NCBI RefSeq assembly: GCF_038595055.1
Contig: NZ_CP152002.1
Location: 1,966,501-2,030,500 of the forward strand
Direction: 5' to 3'
Origin: Paenibacillus sp. FSL R7-0345
GTDB taxonomy: Bacteria > Bacillota > Bacilli > Paenibacillales > Paenibacillaceae
DNA length: 64,000 nucleotides
The notes under the pieces are model-generated. The model was not told where the DNA came from, searched no databases, and saw only the letters and a program-made list of their open reading frames with translations. Positions 34,170 to 44,104 of the stretch are shown one piece after another. Numbering within the stretch: the first letter of the stretch is position 1; each line of letters opens with the position of its first letter. The position numbers and the translations under genes were made by a program.

Positions 34170-35698
34170 TGTTCGGTGTACCTGATTATTTGTTTATTCC
34201 TGCAGTAGTTGTAGCTGTGCTGTTTGTACTGGGGATTGCGTTCTGGGCCCGTTATAAGACAGTCGGACCCGATGAAGGCATGATCGTTACCGGTTCATTC
34301 CTCGGCAAAAACCACATTTCCGATGACGGCTCCGGCCGTAAGATCAAGATTGTCCGCGGCGGCGGTGCGTTTATTCTTCCGGTATTCCAGAAGGCTGAGT
34401 TCATGTCGCTGCTCTCCCATAAGCTTGATGTAACCACTCCTGAGGTATATACGGAGCAAGGGGTTCCGGTTATCGCCGACGGTGTAGCGATTATCAAGGT
34501 CGGCAGCTCGACCGAGGATGTGGCAACAGCCGCCGAGCAGTTCATGGGCAAGCCGATAGATGCACTAAAGAGTGAAGCCCAGGAAGTGCTGGAAGGCCAT
34601 TTGCGGGCTATCCTCGGTTCGATGACTGTTGAAGAGGTGTACCGTAACCGTGACCGGTTTGCCCAGGAAGTGCAAGGGGTTGCGGCACGGGATCTGAAGA
34701 AAATGGGTCTGCAGATCGTTTCATTCACGATCAAGGATGTGCGCGACAAGCACGGATACCTGGAAGCGCTCGGTAAACCGCGGATTGCGGCAGTAAAACG
34801 CGATGCGGAAATTGCCGAAGCCGAAGCGATGCGGGATGCGCGGATTCAGAAGGCCAATGCCGAGGAGCAGGGGCAGAAGGCGGAATTGCTGCGTGATACG
34901 AACATTGCCGAAGCGTCCAAGGACAACCAGCTGAAGGTTGCTGCGTTCAAGCGCGATCAGGATACGGCTAAGGCGGAAGCTGACCAGGCGTATCACATTC
35001 AGGAAGCCCGGGCCAAGCAGACAGTGGTTGAGGAGCAGATGAAGGTAGAGCTGGTCCGCAAGGAGCGCGAGATTGATCTCCAGGCCAAAGAGATCCAGGT
35101 CCGCGAGAAGCAGTATGATGCAGAAGTCAAAAAGAAAGCGGAAGCCGACCGTTATGCTGTAGAGCAGGCGGCAGAAGCGGATAAGGCAAGACGTATGCGC
35201 GAGGCCGATGCCTTGCAGTACAGTATTGAGAAGCAGGCGCAGGCGACCTCGGAGCAGAAGCGGCTTGAAGGTCAGGCGATGGCTGATGCCGAGCTGGCCA
35301 AAGGTAAAGCGGAAGCCGAAGTCATCCGGGCGCGCGGTCTTGCCGAAGCGGAAGCGAAAGAGAAGCTGGCTGAAGCGTTCCAGAAGTTCGGCGAAGCGGC
35401 GGTACTCGACATCATCGTCAAGATGCTGCCTGAGCTGGCCGGCAAGATTGCGGAGCCGATCGCTTCCATCGACAAGCTCACTGTTGTCGATACCGGGAAT
35501 GGTGAAGGAGCGGCACGGGTCAGCAATTATGTGACCCAGCTGATGGCTACCGCTCCGGAAATGCTCAAAAGTGTCTCCGGGATTGATGTGGAGTCGCTGA
35601 TCAAGGGGCTGACCCAGAAAGCCGTTCCGGCATCCGGGGGGAGCGCGGTTCATATGGTACCAAGCAGTCCGGCGGCAGTGAAGGAGCATCAGGAATAG
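34169..35698 (+). CDS. floT: Flotillin
   Basis: A 509-residue SPFH protein. A hydrophobic N-terminal hairpin or membrane segment (about 6-28, YLFIPAVVVAVLFVLGIAFW) is followed by the SPFH/band 7 domain (to about 200; VYTEQGVPVIADGVAIIKVG, LRAILGSMTVEEVYRNRDRF, LGLQI-type segment) and a long Ala/Glu/Lys-rich coiled coil (about 205-410). It organises functional membrane microdomains. It is the homologue of B. subtilis FloT/YuaG and is co-transcribed with the NfeD gene. A strong terminator follows. Confidence 0.95.
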   Translation: MFGVPDYLFIPAVVVAVLFVLGIAFWARYKTVGPDEGMIVTGSFLGKNHISDDGSGRKIKIVRGGGAFILPVFQKAEFMSLLSHKLDVTTPEVYTEQGVPVIADGVAIIKVGSSTEDVATAAEQFMGKPIDALKSEAQEVLEGHLRAILGSMTVEEVYRNRDRFAQEVQGVAARDLKKMGLQIVSFTIKDVRDKHGYLEALGKPRIAAVKRDAEIAEAEAMRDARIQKANAEEQGQKAELLRDTNIAEASKDNQLKVAAFKRDQDTAKAEADQAYHIQEARAKQTVVEEQMKVELVRKEREIDLQAKEIQVREKQYDAEVKKKAEADRYAVEQAAEADKARRMREADALQYSIEKQAQATSEQKRLEGQAMADAELAKGKAEAEVIRARGLAEAEAKEKLAEAFQKFGEAAVLDIIVKMLPELAGKIAEPIASIDKLTVVDTGNGEGAARVSNYVTQLMATAPEMLKSVSGIDVESLIKGLTQKAVPASGGSAVHMVPSSPAAVKEHQE

Positions 35699-35769
35699 CC
35701 GGCACAGTCTGAACATGTGAGGGACTCATAATTAACCTTGTAAGCTTTTCACGCAGGACAGCATTTCAG

Positions 35770-35811
35770 AATCAGCACGTCTCTAAATTGGGAAGACGTG
35801 CTGATTTTTTT
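35770..35811 (+). terminator. Terminator after floT
   Basis: AATCAGCACGTCT pairs perfectly with AGACGTGCTGATT around an 11-base loop, then a run of T. Confidence 0.92.
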
Positions 35812-35854
35812 ATATCAAAAAAACGGGATAGCGTACCGACTGGGGGAGAATGGA

Positions 35855-36565
35855 ATGGAGCTCATACTGGACAACATCAGGAAAAGCTACAACGATAAGC
35901 AGGTGCTGAAGGGTGTCGATTTTACTTTTGAAAAAGGGAAAATATACGGCCTTCTCGGCCGCAACGGCGCCGGCAAAACCTCACTGTTCAACTGTCTGAG
36001 CGGCGAGGTCCGGATGGACAGCGGCGGCGCGTTCCTGCGGAGGAAGGAGGTCAGTCTGCCGCTGGGCGAGGATGAAATCGGCTATGTTTTTTCCCTGCCG
36101 ATTCTGCCCGAGTTTCTTACCGGATATGAATTTGTGAAATTTTACATGGACATTAACCGGGACAAAATTCAGCCGGGCCTGACCATTGAAGACTATTTTA
36201 ATATCATTTCATTTGAGGAAGAGGACCGCCATAGGCTGATTAAAGGGTACTCCCACGGGATGAAGAACAAAATCCAGATGCTCTGCTTTATCATCACCCG
36301 GCCTCCGCTGATTCTGCTGGACGAGCCGCTGACTTCGTTCGATGTCGTTGTAGCGCTGGAGATCAAGAAGCTGCTGCGGGAGATGAAGCAGGATCACATT
36401 ATTATTTTCTCCACCCATATTCTGCAGCTTGCTGCTGATCTGTGTGACGAGCTGGTTATTCTGAACAACGGTGTGCTGCAGGAAATTCCGGCGGATACGC
36501 TGCACAGCCCGGGATTTGAGGAGCGGATCATCAGTCTGCTGAAGGACGGAACGGGCCATGCTTAA
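35855..36565 (+). CDS. ABC transporter ATP-binding protein
   Basis: A 236-residue ATPase with Walker A GRNGAGKT (near residue 34), Walker B LILLDEPL and the switch His in FSTHIL. The ABC signature is atypical (YSHGMKNKIQM in place of LSGGQ), as in some exporters of the YthP/EcsA kind. The ATG at 35855 is preceded by GGGGGAG. It overlaps the following permease gene by eight bases, so the two form one transporter. The substrate is unknown; bacteriocin or membrane-stress export is possible. Confidence 0.9.
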   Translation: MELILDNIRKSYNDKQVLKGVDFTFEKGKIYGLLGRNGAGKTSLFNCLSGEVRMDSGGAFLRRKEVSLPLGEDEIGYVFSLPILPEFLTGYEFVKFYMDINRDKIQPGLTIEDYFNIISFEEEDRHRLIKGYSHGMKNKIQMLCFIITRPPLILLDEPLTSFDVVVALEIKKLLREMKQDHIIIFSTHILQLAADLCDELVILNNGVLQEIPADTLHSPGFEERIISLLKDGTGHA

Positions 36566-38174
36566 GACGCTGAACACCATTATGAACATCCGGGGTACAT
36601 CCGGTGCCAACCGGATTATGTATTATTTTATGAGAATCCCCTGGCTGGGTACATTGATGAAAGAGAGGGTGTATGCTAATCGCGGGCTCAAAAAGGCTTT
36701 TACTGCCGTTGCGCTGATTCTGCGGATTCTCTTTGGCTTTCTGACTAAATTTGCTTATCTGGGTCTGATCATCTATTTGCCGGTCTCGCTGACTGCCGGT
36801 GATCTGCCGCAGCCGGAGCAATACAAGCTGTATCTGCATGTGCTGGTTCTGCTCAGCTTTGGAGCCAGTGCGGTATCAAGCGCAGTCATTCTGGAGCCGA
36901 AGCGCGACAAATATATCTGTGTCAAGCTGATGCGCATCCCTGCCGATAAGTACATGCATGCTGTAATGGGACTCAGAGGAGTGAGCTTTTTTATTTATTT
37001 TGTGCCGGCGATGATGGTGTTTGCTGGTATTCACGGTGCTCCGCTCTGGCATGGAATCCTGCTGGCCCTGCTGCTGACCCTTTGGCGTACAGCCGCTGAA
37101 GCGGTGCATCTGCGTATTTTTGACCGCAGGGAGATTGTGGTAGTCAAACAGAATGTGCTGGTCTGGTCGGTCATCGGAGCCGGATATTTGCTTGCTTTCC
37201 TCCCGCTCTATACAGGAAAATCCTTGCTGGACATGGATACTGTACTGTTCAGTCTGCCGGCTGTTCTGGCTGCGCTGCTGCTTGGAATTATTGGGGCCGT
37301 TTATATTGCCAGATACCCGAGGTACCGGGATGCCGTAGATGCCGTAACCAAAATAGATGATCCGCTGCTGGATATGGGCCGGATGATGAAAGAGGCCAAC
37401 CTGAAGCAGGTCGAAACGAAGGAGCAGGATTTCTCGGCCGAGCAGCTGCGTCCTGGGCAGTTTGCCGGAAAGAGCGGCTATGCTTACTTGAATGCGATAT
37501 TCTTTTCCCGGCACAGGCGGTTTCTGGTACAGCCGATACAGCGCCGTATGGTGATCATAGGTGCGCTGTTTGCTGTAGGAGTGCTGCTGCAGCTGGCTGC
37601 GCCGGAGCTGTATTCCCGGCTGGCCGGTTATCTGATCAGGGCGTTGCCTGTATTTGTCATTGTGATGAATTTTACGTCGATCGGGGAGCTGGTCTGCAAA
37701 GCGATGTTCTTCAACTGCGACCTTAGTCTGCTGCGCTACGGTTTTTACCGTGACCGCTCCGCTATTCTGAGCAATTTCCGCGTCCGGCTGCTCCGGATCA
37801 GCGGACTGAATCTGATTCCGGCTGCGGCGATCTGTGTAGCGGTGAATCTGTTGATTTTTCTGTCGGCTGAAAGCTGGAGTGCAGCGGATTCGCTTATTTA
37901 CAGCGCAACTGTGCTGGGCCTCTCACTCTTTTTCTCGGTGCATCATTTGTTCATGTATTACATCTTTCAGCCCTACAGTACTGAACTGAACATGAGGAAT
38001 CCGTTCTTCAGTATTGTCAACAGTATCATTATGGGCGTAGCGGTAATCAGCATGCAGTTTAAGGGAGCTCCAGGACAATTTGCCGTGCTGGTACTTTTGG
38101 CGGCTGCTGTCTACATGATGATTGCTCTTTTACTGGTCTATAAGTATTCATACAAAACCTTCCGGGTCAAATAA
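36558..38174 (+). CDS. ABC transporter permease, multi-spanning
   Basis: A 538-residue membrane protein with about ten to twelve hydrophobic segments and a cytoplasmic loop near residues 255-320 (Asp/Lys/Glu-rich). There is no recognisable catalytic motif. It starts inside the ATPase gene, which precedes it by eight bases of overlap, and is evidently its membrane partner. Topology and size resemble the large permeases paired with EcsA/YthP-like ATPases. Function and substrate unknown. No strong terminator follows before the glcT promoter. Confidence 0.8.
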   Translation: MLKTLNTIMNIRGTSGANRIMYYFMRIPWLGTLMKERVYANRGLKKAFTAVALILRILFGFLTKFAYLGLIIYLPVSLTAGDLPQPEQYKLYLHVLVLLSFGASAVSSAVILEPKRDKYICVKLMRIPADKYMHAVMGLRGVSFFIYFVPAMMVFAGIHGAPLWHGILLALLLTLWRTAAEAVHLRIFDRREIVVVKQNVLVWSVIGAGYLLAFLPLYTGKSLLDMDTVLFSLPAVLAALLLGIIGAVYIARYPRYRDAVDAVTKIDDPLLDMGRMMKEANLKQVETKEQDFSAEQLRPGQFAGKSGYAYLNAIFFSRHRRFLVQPIQRRMVIIGALFAVGVLLQLAAPELYSRLAGYLIRALPVFVIVMNFTSIGELVCKAMFFNCDLSLLRYGFYRDRSAILSNFRVRLLRISGLNLIPAAAICVAVNLLIFLSAESWSAADSLIYSATVLGLSLFFSVHHLFMYYIFQPYSTELNMRNPFFSIVNSIIMGVAVISMQFKGAPGQFAVLVLLAAAVYMMIALLLVYKYSYKTFRVK

Positions 38175-38208
38175 ACGCTGCGCAGTGCGCTCTTCTAATA
38201 ACCGTATG

Positions 38209-38238
38209 TTGATGTTATGATGGTACCTCAAGTATAAT
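38209..38238 (+). promoter_or_regulatory. Sigma-A promoter of glcT
   Basis: TTGATG, 18-base spacer, perfect TATAAT (38233-38238). Confidence 0.55.
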
Positions 38239-38309
38239 TTATGCATGCTGCTAGGATGGACAGTCTGCTTTGGAGCAAAAGGTATTCAGAATTAAAAGAG
38301 GTGTCGGAA

Positions 38310-39173
38310 TTGGGCAGCATAACTGTAGCCAAGGTACTCAATAACAATGTCATTATCGCCCAGCACCCCCAGTATGCCGAGGTTGTTGTCATTGGCAAGG
38401 GGATCGGGTATAACCGTAAAAGCCGTGATCAGATCAACCTGTCCTCCGTGGAGAAGATGTTTATTCTGCGTAACCAGGAAGAGCAGGAACAATATAAACA
38501 GCTGGTTCCCCAGGTGGATGAGAAGCTGATAGAGGTTGTACAGGAAATCGTTCTGCATATTATGCAGAGCAGCAACCAGCCGCTGAACGAGCACATTCAT
38601 ATTGCCCTGACTGATCATATCTCTTTTGCCATCCGGCGTAACGAGCAGAATATTGCTATTCATAACCCCTTTTTGTATGAGACAAAAGAGATCTATCCCG
38701 AAGAATACCGGCTGGCCGACTACGCGGTTAAACGGATTAACGAGACGATGGCGGTCACGCTTCCTCCGGATGAGATCGGTTTCGTAGCCTTGCATATCGT
38801 CAGCGCGCTCAGCAACAGGCATATCTCTGAGGTGAGGGAGCATTCTTTGCTGATCGGCGATCTGGTGAGTATTGTGGAGGATAATCTGGATTACCGGATT
38901 CCGCGGGATTCGCTGGATTATTCGCGGCTCGTGACCCATTTGCGGTTCGTGCTGGAGCGGCTGCGCCGCGGAGAAACGGTGCGTGAGACCACCTCGCTGG
39001 ACGGCCTGATGAAGCGGGAATATCCGGAGATGTATTCGCTGTCCTGGAAGCTGACCAAGATTATTGAGCAGCGGGTCCGTATACCGGTTTATCCGGCGGA
39101 GGTCAGCTATCTGACGATCCATCTGCAGCGTCTTGCCCAGAAGAAAGAGGATGAGGCGGATATGGGGCAGTAG
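38310..39173 (+). CDS. glcT: Transcription antiterminator GlcT (BglG family)
   Basis: A 287-residue protein with an RNA-binding CAT domain (residues about 1-58, GSITVAKVLNNNVIIAQH and IGKGIGYNRKSRDQI) and two PRD domains (about 65-170 and 175-280) carrying the regulatory histidines (HIHIALTDHISFAI, EIGFVALHIVSAL, EVSYLTIHLQRL). GlcT binds the RAT hairpin in the ptsG leader and prevents termination when glucose is present and EIIGlc does not phosphorylate it. The TTG at 38310 follows AGAGGTG and gives the same N terminus as known GlcT. ptsG, with a RAT sequence, lies directly downstream. Confidence 0.93.
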   Translation: MGSITVAKVLNNNVIIAQHPQYAEVVVIGKGIGYNRKSRDQINLSSVEKMFILRNQEEQEQYKQLVPQVDEKLIEVVQEIVLHIMQSSNQPLNEHIHIALTDHISFAIRRNEQNIAIHNPFLYETKEIYPEEYRLADYAVKRINETMAVTLPPDEIGFVALHIVSALSNRHISEVREHSLLIGDLVSIVEDNLDYRIPRDSLDYSRLVTHLRFVLERLRRGETVRETTSLDGLMKREYPEMYSLSWKLTKIIEQRVRIPVYPAEVSYLTIHLQRLAQKKEDEADMGQ

Positions 39174-39239
39174 CGGCAGTAATAACCAGGCATTTGTTAA
39201 AAGACGATGCATAATAATTCAGGTGTCAACAAATTGCGC

Positions 39240-39268
39240 TTGCTTTCCTTTTTCATCGGTGCTACAAT
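39240..39268 (+). promoter_or_regulatory. Promoter of ptsG
   Basis: TTGCTT, 17-base spacer, TACAAT (39263-39268). This gives a leader of about 195 bases that contains the RAT and terminator. Confidence 0.6.
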
Positions 39269-39300
39269 GTTCCCTGTTAAGAATGACAAACAGAATACCA

Positions 39301-39332
39301 ACGTGTAACTGATACGATCAGGCATGAGTGAT
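39301..39332 (+). promoter_or_regulatory. RAT (ribonucleic antiterminator) of ptsG
   Basis: ACGTGTAACTGATACGATCA followed by GGCATGAGTGAT closely resembles the B. subtilis ptsG RAT that GlcT binds. Its last 12 bases are also the first strand of the terminator stem, so the two structures exclude each other. Confidence 0.85.
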
Positions 39333-39426
39333 TTACAGTATTTTTTGGTTGTAATCCCCTTAGTCGGGGCAATCTAACGCTAGCGTTAGAGTACAACCTG
39401 TATACTGTATTGCTCATGCCTTTTTT
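39320..39426 (+). terminator. Conditional, branched terminator in the ptsG leader
   Basis: The outer stem pairs GGCATGAGTGATTTACAGTA (39321-39340) with TACTGTATTGCTCATGCC (39403-39420), followed by six T. Between them are an inner stem GGTTGTA/TACAACC and two further hairpins, CCCC-TTAGTC-GGGG and the palindrome CTAACGCTAGCGTTAG. Terminators of this kind are usually simple; this one would form a branched structure. Confidence 0.85.
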
Positions 39427-39470
39427 GGCGTTTTGTTTGCGAAAAATAATATGTAAGGAAGTGGCCCCTA

Positions 39471-41528
39471 ATGTTTAAAAAGTTATTTGGCGTTCTACAG
39501 CGGGTCGGTAAAGCGCTTATGCTGCCAGTAGCCATTCTGCCTGCGGCAGGTCTGCTGCTCGGAATCGGCAACATGCTGGTCAACCCTGACTTCCTCCAAT
39601 ACGTGCCTGCGCTTGAAAATCATGTGGTTCAGGCGATTGCCAACGTACTGATGAACTCAGGACAAATTGTGTTTGATAACCTTGCGCTGCTCTTTGCCGT
39701 CGGGGTTGCCATCGGCCTTGCCGGAGGCGAGGGTGTCGCGGGCCTTGCTGCGATAATAGGTTTCTTGGTAATGAACGTTACGATGGGAACCGTTTTGGGT
39801 ATCAATGACTATGTATTAAGCCTAAAAGACTTTGCTTATGCTCGTGTCCTGGGGATCCCAACCTTGCAAACAGGTGTCTTCGGCGGTATTCTAGTCGGGA
39901 TACTGGCATCGTCCATGTACAAGCGGTTCTTCCGAATAGAACTGCCTTCTTATCTGGGATTCTTTGCGGGTAAACGGTTTGTGCCGATTATGACGGCTGT
40001 CACCTCGCTGATTCTCGGTCTTGCCCTGACGATTGTCTGGCCGCCGATCCAGCACGGACTGAATTATGTCTCGCAGAGTATGATCAATACGAATCTGACG
40101 CTGTCCGCCTTTATCTTCGGTACGATTGAACGTTCCCTGATTCCGTTTGGCCTGCATCACATTTTCTACTCGCCGTTCTGGTATGAGTTCGGAAGCTATA
40201 TTGACAAAGCGGGCGAGCTGGTACGCGGAGACCAGCGGATCTTCATGCAGCAGTTACGTGACGGTGCGGAATTTACAGCCGGAACATTTACAACCGGTAA
40301 ATATCCGTTTATGATGTTTGGACTGCCTGCAGCAGCACTGGCGATTTATCATGAAGCAAGACCGGAGAACAAAAAGATTGTCGGAAGTCTGATGGTTTCC
40401 GCAGCGCTCACCTCGTTCCTTACAGGGATTACTGAGCCGCTGGAGTTCTCGTTCCTGTTCGTAGCACCGCTGCTCTTCGCAGTACATGCGGTTTTCGCAG
40501 GTCTGTCTTTTATGACGATGCAAATCCTGAACGTTAAGATCGGGATGACCTTCTCCGGCGGTTTCATCGACTATGTATTGTTCGGTATTATTCCGAACCG
40601 TACCGCATGGTGGCTTGTTATCCCGGTAGGTCTGGTAATGGCTGTTATTTATTACTTCGGGTTCCGGTTTGTAATCCGCAAGTTTAACCTCAAGACTCCG
40701 GGCCGTGAAGACCCGTCCGATGAGACTGAGGAAACAAGCGGAGCAGCTGTTTCCACAAGCGGAGATGATCTTCCGCGGAACATTCTGGCCGCACTCGGCG
40801 GCAGAGAGAACATTACTCATCTGGACGCATGCATTACACGTCTTCGGGTTGAGGTTAAAGATAAAGCAGGCGTGGATAAAAACCGCCTGAAGAAGCTGGG
40901 TGCCTCCGGGGTGCTTGAAGTCGGAAATAACGTCCAGGCAATCTTTGGAACACGTTCCGACACCATCAAGTCGCAGATTCAGGATGTCATGAACGGCAGA
41001 ACTCCTGCTGCTGCACCTGCAGCTCCGCAGCCTGAGCTTGAGAAGCAGGCCGGGGAAGAAGGTGCAGCGATCATGCCTGAGGATATCGTATCGCCGGTTA
41101 ACGGTGAACTTCTGGATATCACCGAGGTACCGGATGCAGTCTTCTCGCAGAAGATGACAGGTGACGGCTTTGCCTTCCTGTCTGCTGACGGTAAAATTGC
41201 TTCACCGGTCTACGGCAAAGTATTCAATGTGTTCCCTAGCAAGCATGCTATCGGCATTATGTCCGACGGCGGCAAGGAAGTGCTTGTACACATCGGGGTC
41301 AATACAGTGAAGCTGAAGGGCCAGGGCTTTACGGTTCTTGTCGAGGAAGGCGATCTGGTTGCAGCTGGTCAGCCGATTATGGAAGTGGATCTGGAGTACG
41401 TGAAAGCCAATGCGCCTTCCGTCATTTCACCGGTCATCTTCTCCAATCTGCCTGAAGGCTCCACGGTCACCCTGAAAAAACCGGGCAAGGTTTCTATCGG
41501 TGATAAGGATATCATCACCATCCAGTAA
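39471..41528 (+). CDS. ptsG: Glucose-specific PTS enzyme IICBA
   Basis: A 685-residue fused PTS permease. The EIIC domain (about 1-400, ten membrane segments, [15 protein letters not shown]) carries glucose across the membrane. EIIB (about 425-500) has phospho-Cys454 in [16 protein letters not shown] (about 540-685) has phospho-His607 in [10 protein letters not shown]. It imports glucose as glucose-6-phosphate, taking phosphate from HPr. Expression is expected to require GlcT because of the RAT/terminator leader. It is followed by ptsH after 112 bases and ptsI, completing the phosphate relay in one locus. Confidence 0.97.
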   Translation: MFKKLFGVLQRVGKALMLPVAILPAAGLLLGIGNMLVNPDFLQYVPALENHVVQAIANVLMNSGQIVFDNLALLFAVGVAIGLAGGEGVAGLAAIIGFLVMNVTMGTVLGINDYVLSLKDFAYARVLGIPTLQTGVFGGILVGILASSMYKRFFRIELPSYLGFFAGKRFVPIMTAVTSLILGLALTIVWPPIQHGLNYVSQSMINTNLTLSAFIFGTIERSLIPFGLHHIFYSPFWYEFGSYIDKAGELVRGDQRIFMQQLRDGAEFTAGTFTTGKYPFMMFGLPAAALAIYHEARPENKKIVGSLMVSAALTSFLTGITEPLEFSFLFVAPLLFAVHAVFAGLSFMTMQILNVKIGMTFSGGFIDYVLFGIIPNRTAWWLVIPVGLVMAVIYYFGFRFVIRKFNLKTPGREDPSDETEETSGAAVSTSGDDLPRNILAALGGRENITHLDACITRLRVEVKDKAGVDKNRLKKLGASGVLEVGNNVQAIFGTRSDTIKSQIQDVMNGRTPAAAPAAPQPELEKQAGEEGAAIMPEDIVSPVNGELLDITEVPDAVFSQKMTGDGFAFLSADGKIASPVYGKVFNVFPSKHAIGIMSDGGKEVLVHIGVNTVKLKGQGFTVLVEEGDLVAAGQPIMEVDLEYVKANAPSVISPVIFSNLPEGSTVTLKKPGKVSIGDKDIITIQ

Positions 41529-41640
41529 AATGTGCAATGGCGCAGCGCATCCATTATAATTTAGTGGAGGCGCTGCCCTCACATATATATAGGCAATACA
41601 CACAACCATACCAAATACACAGAAAGCGAGTTGGATTATT

Positions 41641-41916
41641 ATGCAAAAAACTTTCAAAATTGTTGATGAAGACGGAATTCACGCACGTCCAGCAACTGCC
41701 CTGGTAAATACAGCAACTAAATTTAAAGGCACTGAGGCTTTTGCAGAAGCAAAAGGCAAAAAAGTAACTTTGAAATCGATTCTTGGCGTATTGTCCCTGG
41801 GTCTTGAAGCAGGCGACACACTGACCCTGATCACTGAAGGCAGCGAAGAAGCAGAAGCACTGAGCGCATTGCAGGATGTAATGATCAAAGAAGGGCTGGG
41901 AGAAATTAATGAGTAA
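41641..41916 (+). CDS. ptsH: Phosphocarrier protein HPr
   Basis: A 91-residue protein with the active-site His14 in DGIHARPAT and the regulatory Ser46 in [11 protein letters not shown]. His is phosphorylated by enzyme I and passes phosphate to PTS permeases. Ser46 phosphorylation by HPr kinase makes the CcpA corepressor in Bacillota, relevant to the cre site at 19128. It overlaps ptsI by eight bases. Confidence 0.98.
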   Translation: MQKTFKIVDEDGIHARPATALVNTATKFKGTEAFAEAKGKKVTLKSILGVLSLGLEAGDTLTLITEGSEEAEALSALQDVMIKEGLGEINE

Positions 41917-43621
41917 AATTTCAGGAATCGCGGCTTCAGCAGGTATTGCCGTAGCCCGTGCATTTATCCTGGAACATCCGGATTATACCATTACCAAGAC
42001 TGCAGTAAGCGATGTAGAAGCTGAGCTGGCTAAATTGCAGGCCGCCCTGGATAAATCCAAGGGTGAACTGCTGGCCATCAAGGAGCGTACGCTTGCTGAG
42101 CTGGGCGAGAAGAAAGCGGAGATCTTTGAATCTCATCTGCTGATTCTTGAAGATCCTGAGCTGATCAGCCCGGTAATGGATAAGATCCGGGAAGAAGCGG
42201 TTAATGCGGACTATGCTTTGAATGAAGTTGCAGCACAATTTGTTTCCATGTTCGAGAATATGAAAAGCGCCTACCTGCAGGAACGCGCTGCCGATATGCG
42301 TGATGTAACCAAGCGCGTACTGAATCACCTGCTGGGCATTCACTACATCAGCCCGGCTGAGATCAGTGAAGAAGTTATTGTTATTGCACAGGATCTGACA
42401 CCGTCTGATACTGCGCAGCTGAACCGTAACTTTGTTAAAGGCTTCACCACCAACATCGGCGGACGTACTTCGCACTCGGCGATTATGGCCCGTTCCCTGG
42501 AAATTCCGGCGGTTGTCGGCACCAAAAATGTGCTGTCCCTGGTTAAAGCAGGCGATCTGGTAATCGTTGACGGTTTGAGCGGTGACGTGCTGATTAACCC
42601 TAGCGAGGCTGAAGTAGCTGAGTACAAAACCAAGCAGGAAGCTTACGATCTGCAAATCGCCGAGTGGAAAAAGCTTCGTGATGAAGCGACCGTATCTGCT
42701 GACGGCAAGCATGTCGAGCTGGCAGCCAACATTGGTACGCCTAACGATGTAGCCGGTGTAATTGAGAACGGCGGCGAGGGCGTAGGCCTGTACCGTACCG
42801 AATTCCTTTACATGGGCCGCGACAAGCTGCCTTCCGAGGAAGTACAGTACAACGCGTACCGCACCGTGCTTGAGAACATGAAAGGCAAGCCGGTTGTTGT
42901 CCGCACGCTGGATATCGGCGGCGACAAGGAGCTTCCTTATCTGGATCTGCCTAAGGAAATGAACCCGTTTCTCGGCTTCCGGGCCATCCGCCTTTGTCTG
43001 GACCGTCAGGATATTTTCCGTACCCAGCTGCGCGCCCTGCTCAGAGCAAGTGCACACGGCGACCTGCGGATCATGTTCCCGATGATTGCCACCCTTGGCG
43101 AATTCCGTGCAGCCCGTGACCTCCTGCTTGAGGAGAAAGCGAAGCTGCGTGAAGAAGGCAAAGAGGTATCCGACAATATCCAGCTCGGTATTATGGTAGA
43201 AATTCCTTCTACTGCGGTGCTGGCTGACCAGTTCGCGAAGGAAGTTGATTTCTTCAGTATTGGAACAAATGACCTTATTCAATATACAATGGCTGCTGAC
43301 CGTATGAATGAGCAGGTATCCTACCTGTATCAGCCGTACAATCCGGCAATTCTGCGTCTGGTCAAAATCGTGATCGACGCGGCACACGCTGAAGGCAAAT
43401 GGACCGGCATGTGCGGCGAGATGGCCGGTGACTCCACCGCGATTCCGCTTCTGCTCGGCCTGGGTCTTGATGAATTCAGCATGAGTGCCACTTCCATCCT
43501 GCCGGCACGCAGCCAGATTTCCAAGCTGTCTGCTGCTGAAATGAAGGAAATGGCTGCCAAAGCGCTGCAGCTCGGCACGGCTGAGGAAGTTGCTGCACTT
43601 GTGCAAAGCAGCGTGAAGTAA
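41909..43621 (+). CDS. ptsI: PTS enzyme I (phosphoenolpyruvate-protein phosphotransferase)
   Basis: A 570-residue enzyme that transfers phosphate from PEP to HPr. The phospho-His189 lies in [21 protein letters not shown]. The PEP-binding barrel contains [41 protein letters not shown] and the catalytic Cys in GMCGEMAGD. The length equals that of B. subtilis enzyme I. It starts inside ptsH. A terminator follows. Confidence 0.98.
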   Translation: MSKISGIAASAGIAVARAFILEHPDYTITKTAVSDVEAELAKLQAALDKSKGELLAIKERTLAELGEKKAEIFESHLLILEDPELISPVMDKIREEAVNADYALNEVAAQFVSMFENMKSAYLQERAADMRDVTKRVLNHLLGIHYISPAEISEEVIVIAQDLTPSDTAQLNRNFVKGFTTNIGGRTSHSAIMARSLEIPAVVGTKNVLSLVKAGDLVIVDGLSGDVLINPSEAEVAEYKTKQEAYDLQIAEWKKLRDEATVSADGKHVELAANIGTPNDVAGVIENGGEGVGLYRTEFLYMGRDKLPSEEVQYNAYRTVLENMKGKPVVVRTLDIGGDKELPYLDLPKEMNPFLGFRAIRLCLDRQDIFRTQLRALLRASAHGDLRIMFPMIATLGEFRAARDLLLEEKAKLREEGKEVSDNIQLGIMVEIPSTAVLADQFAKEVDFFSIGTNDLIQYTMAADRMNEQVSYLYQPYNPAILRLVKIVIDAAHAEGKWTGMCGEMAGDSTAIPLLLGLGLDEFSMSATSILPARSQISKLSAAEMKEMAAKALQLGTAEEVAALVQSSVK

Positions 43622-43679
43622 TTTTTTTGAAGCTTAAGCAAGATCCGTTTTGGCAAGTTCACTTTTCCAACTACTTTAT

Positions 43680-43710
43680 GCCGGTCTCCTGAGAAGGGGC
43701 CGGTTTTTTT
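43680..43710 (+). terminator. Terminator after ptsI
   Basis: GCCGGTC-type stem pairs with GGCCGG around the CTCCTGAGAAGG region, followed by seven T. Confidence 0.8.
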
Positions 43711-44104
43711 GCTGTTTATAAAAGGAAAATCTGCAAAGGTCGCTGCTGTACCTCGGAGCATTCGGCAGATAACAGCAATTAACAGTAGCAGTATGCAGCA
43801 TTATGGACTATACTTCCGGTAGATTAGCCTCCTTTGTTTTTTTTCTTAAATAAATGCCATAAAATGTCGATATATGTAGTGTAGACAGCAGAATAGGCCG
43901 CTGGACCCAAACCTGTGAACATAGTGTTACATATACTATTTTGAGCCAAGTTATTAGCTTGAACTCGGAGTAAGGGCACCGCTACACCCCGCTTGCAAAG
44001 CAGTGCAAGTATGTTTTCTAAATGTTGTGTTAATAGCTGAAATGAAGCAAGGTGATCCGTTCGCCGGTATAATCCACGGCGGGCATTAGGATGGTGAGGA
44101 TGTT
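43711..44104 (+). promoter_or_regulatory. Upstream region of the pullulanase gene
   Basis: No ORF is convincing. CTTGCA-N6-TGCAAG (43992-44009), a perfect inverted repeat, could be an operator. A perfect TATAAT lies at 44068-44073, but I see no good -35, which suggests an activated promoter. The leader to the ATG at 44105 would be about 25 bases. No cre match was found. Confidence 0.4.

Noticed and set aside
41936-43606. A 556-codon open frame on the minus strand opposite ptsI
   Set aside because: Antisense shadow of a highly biased coding sequence; ptsI is unmistakable and the translation looks random (rich in Cys, His and Arg).
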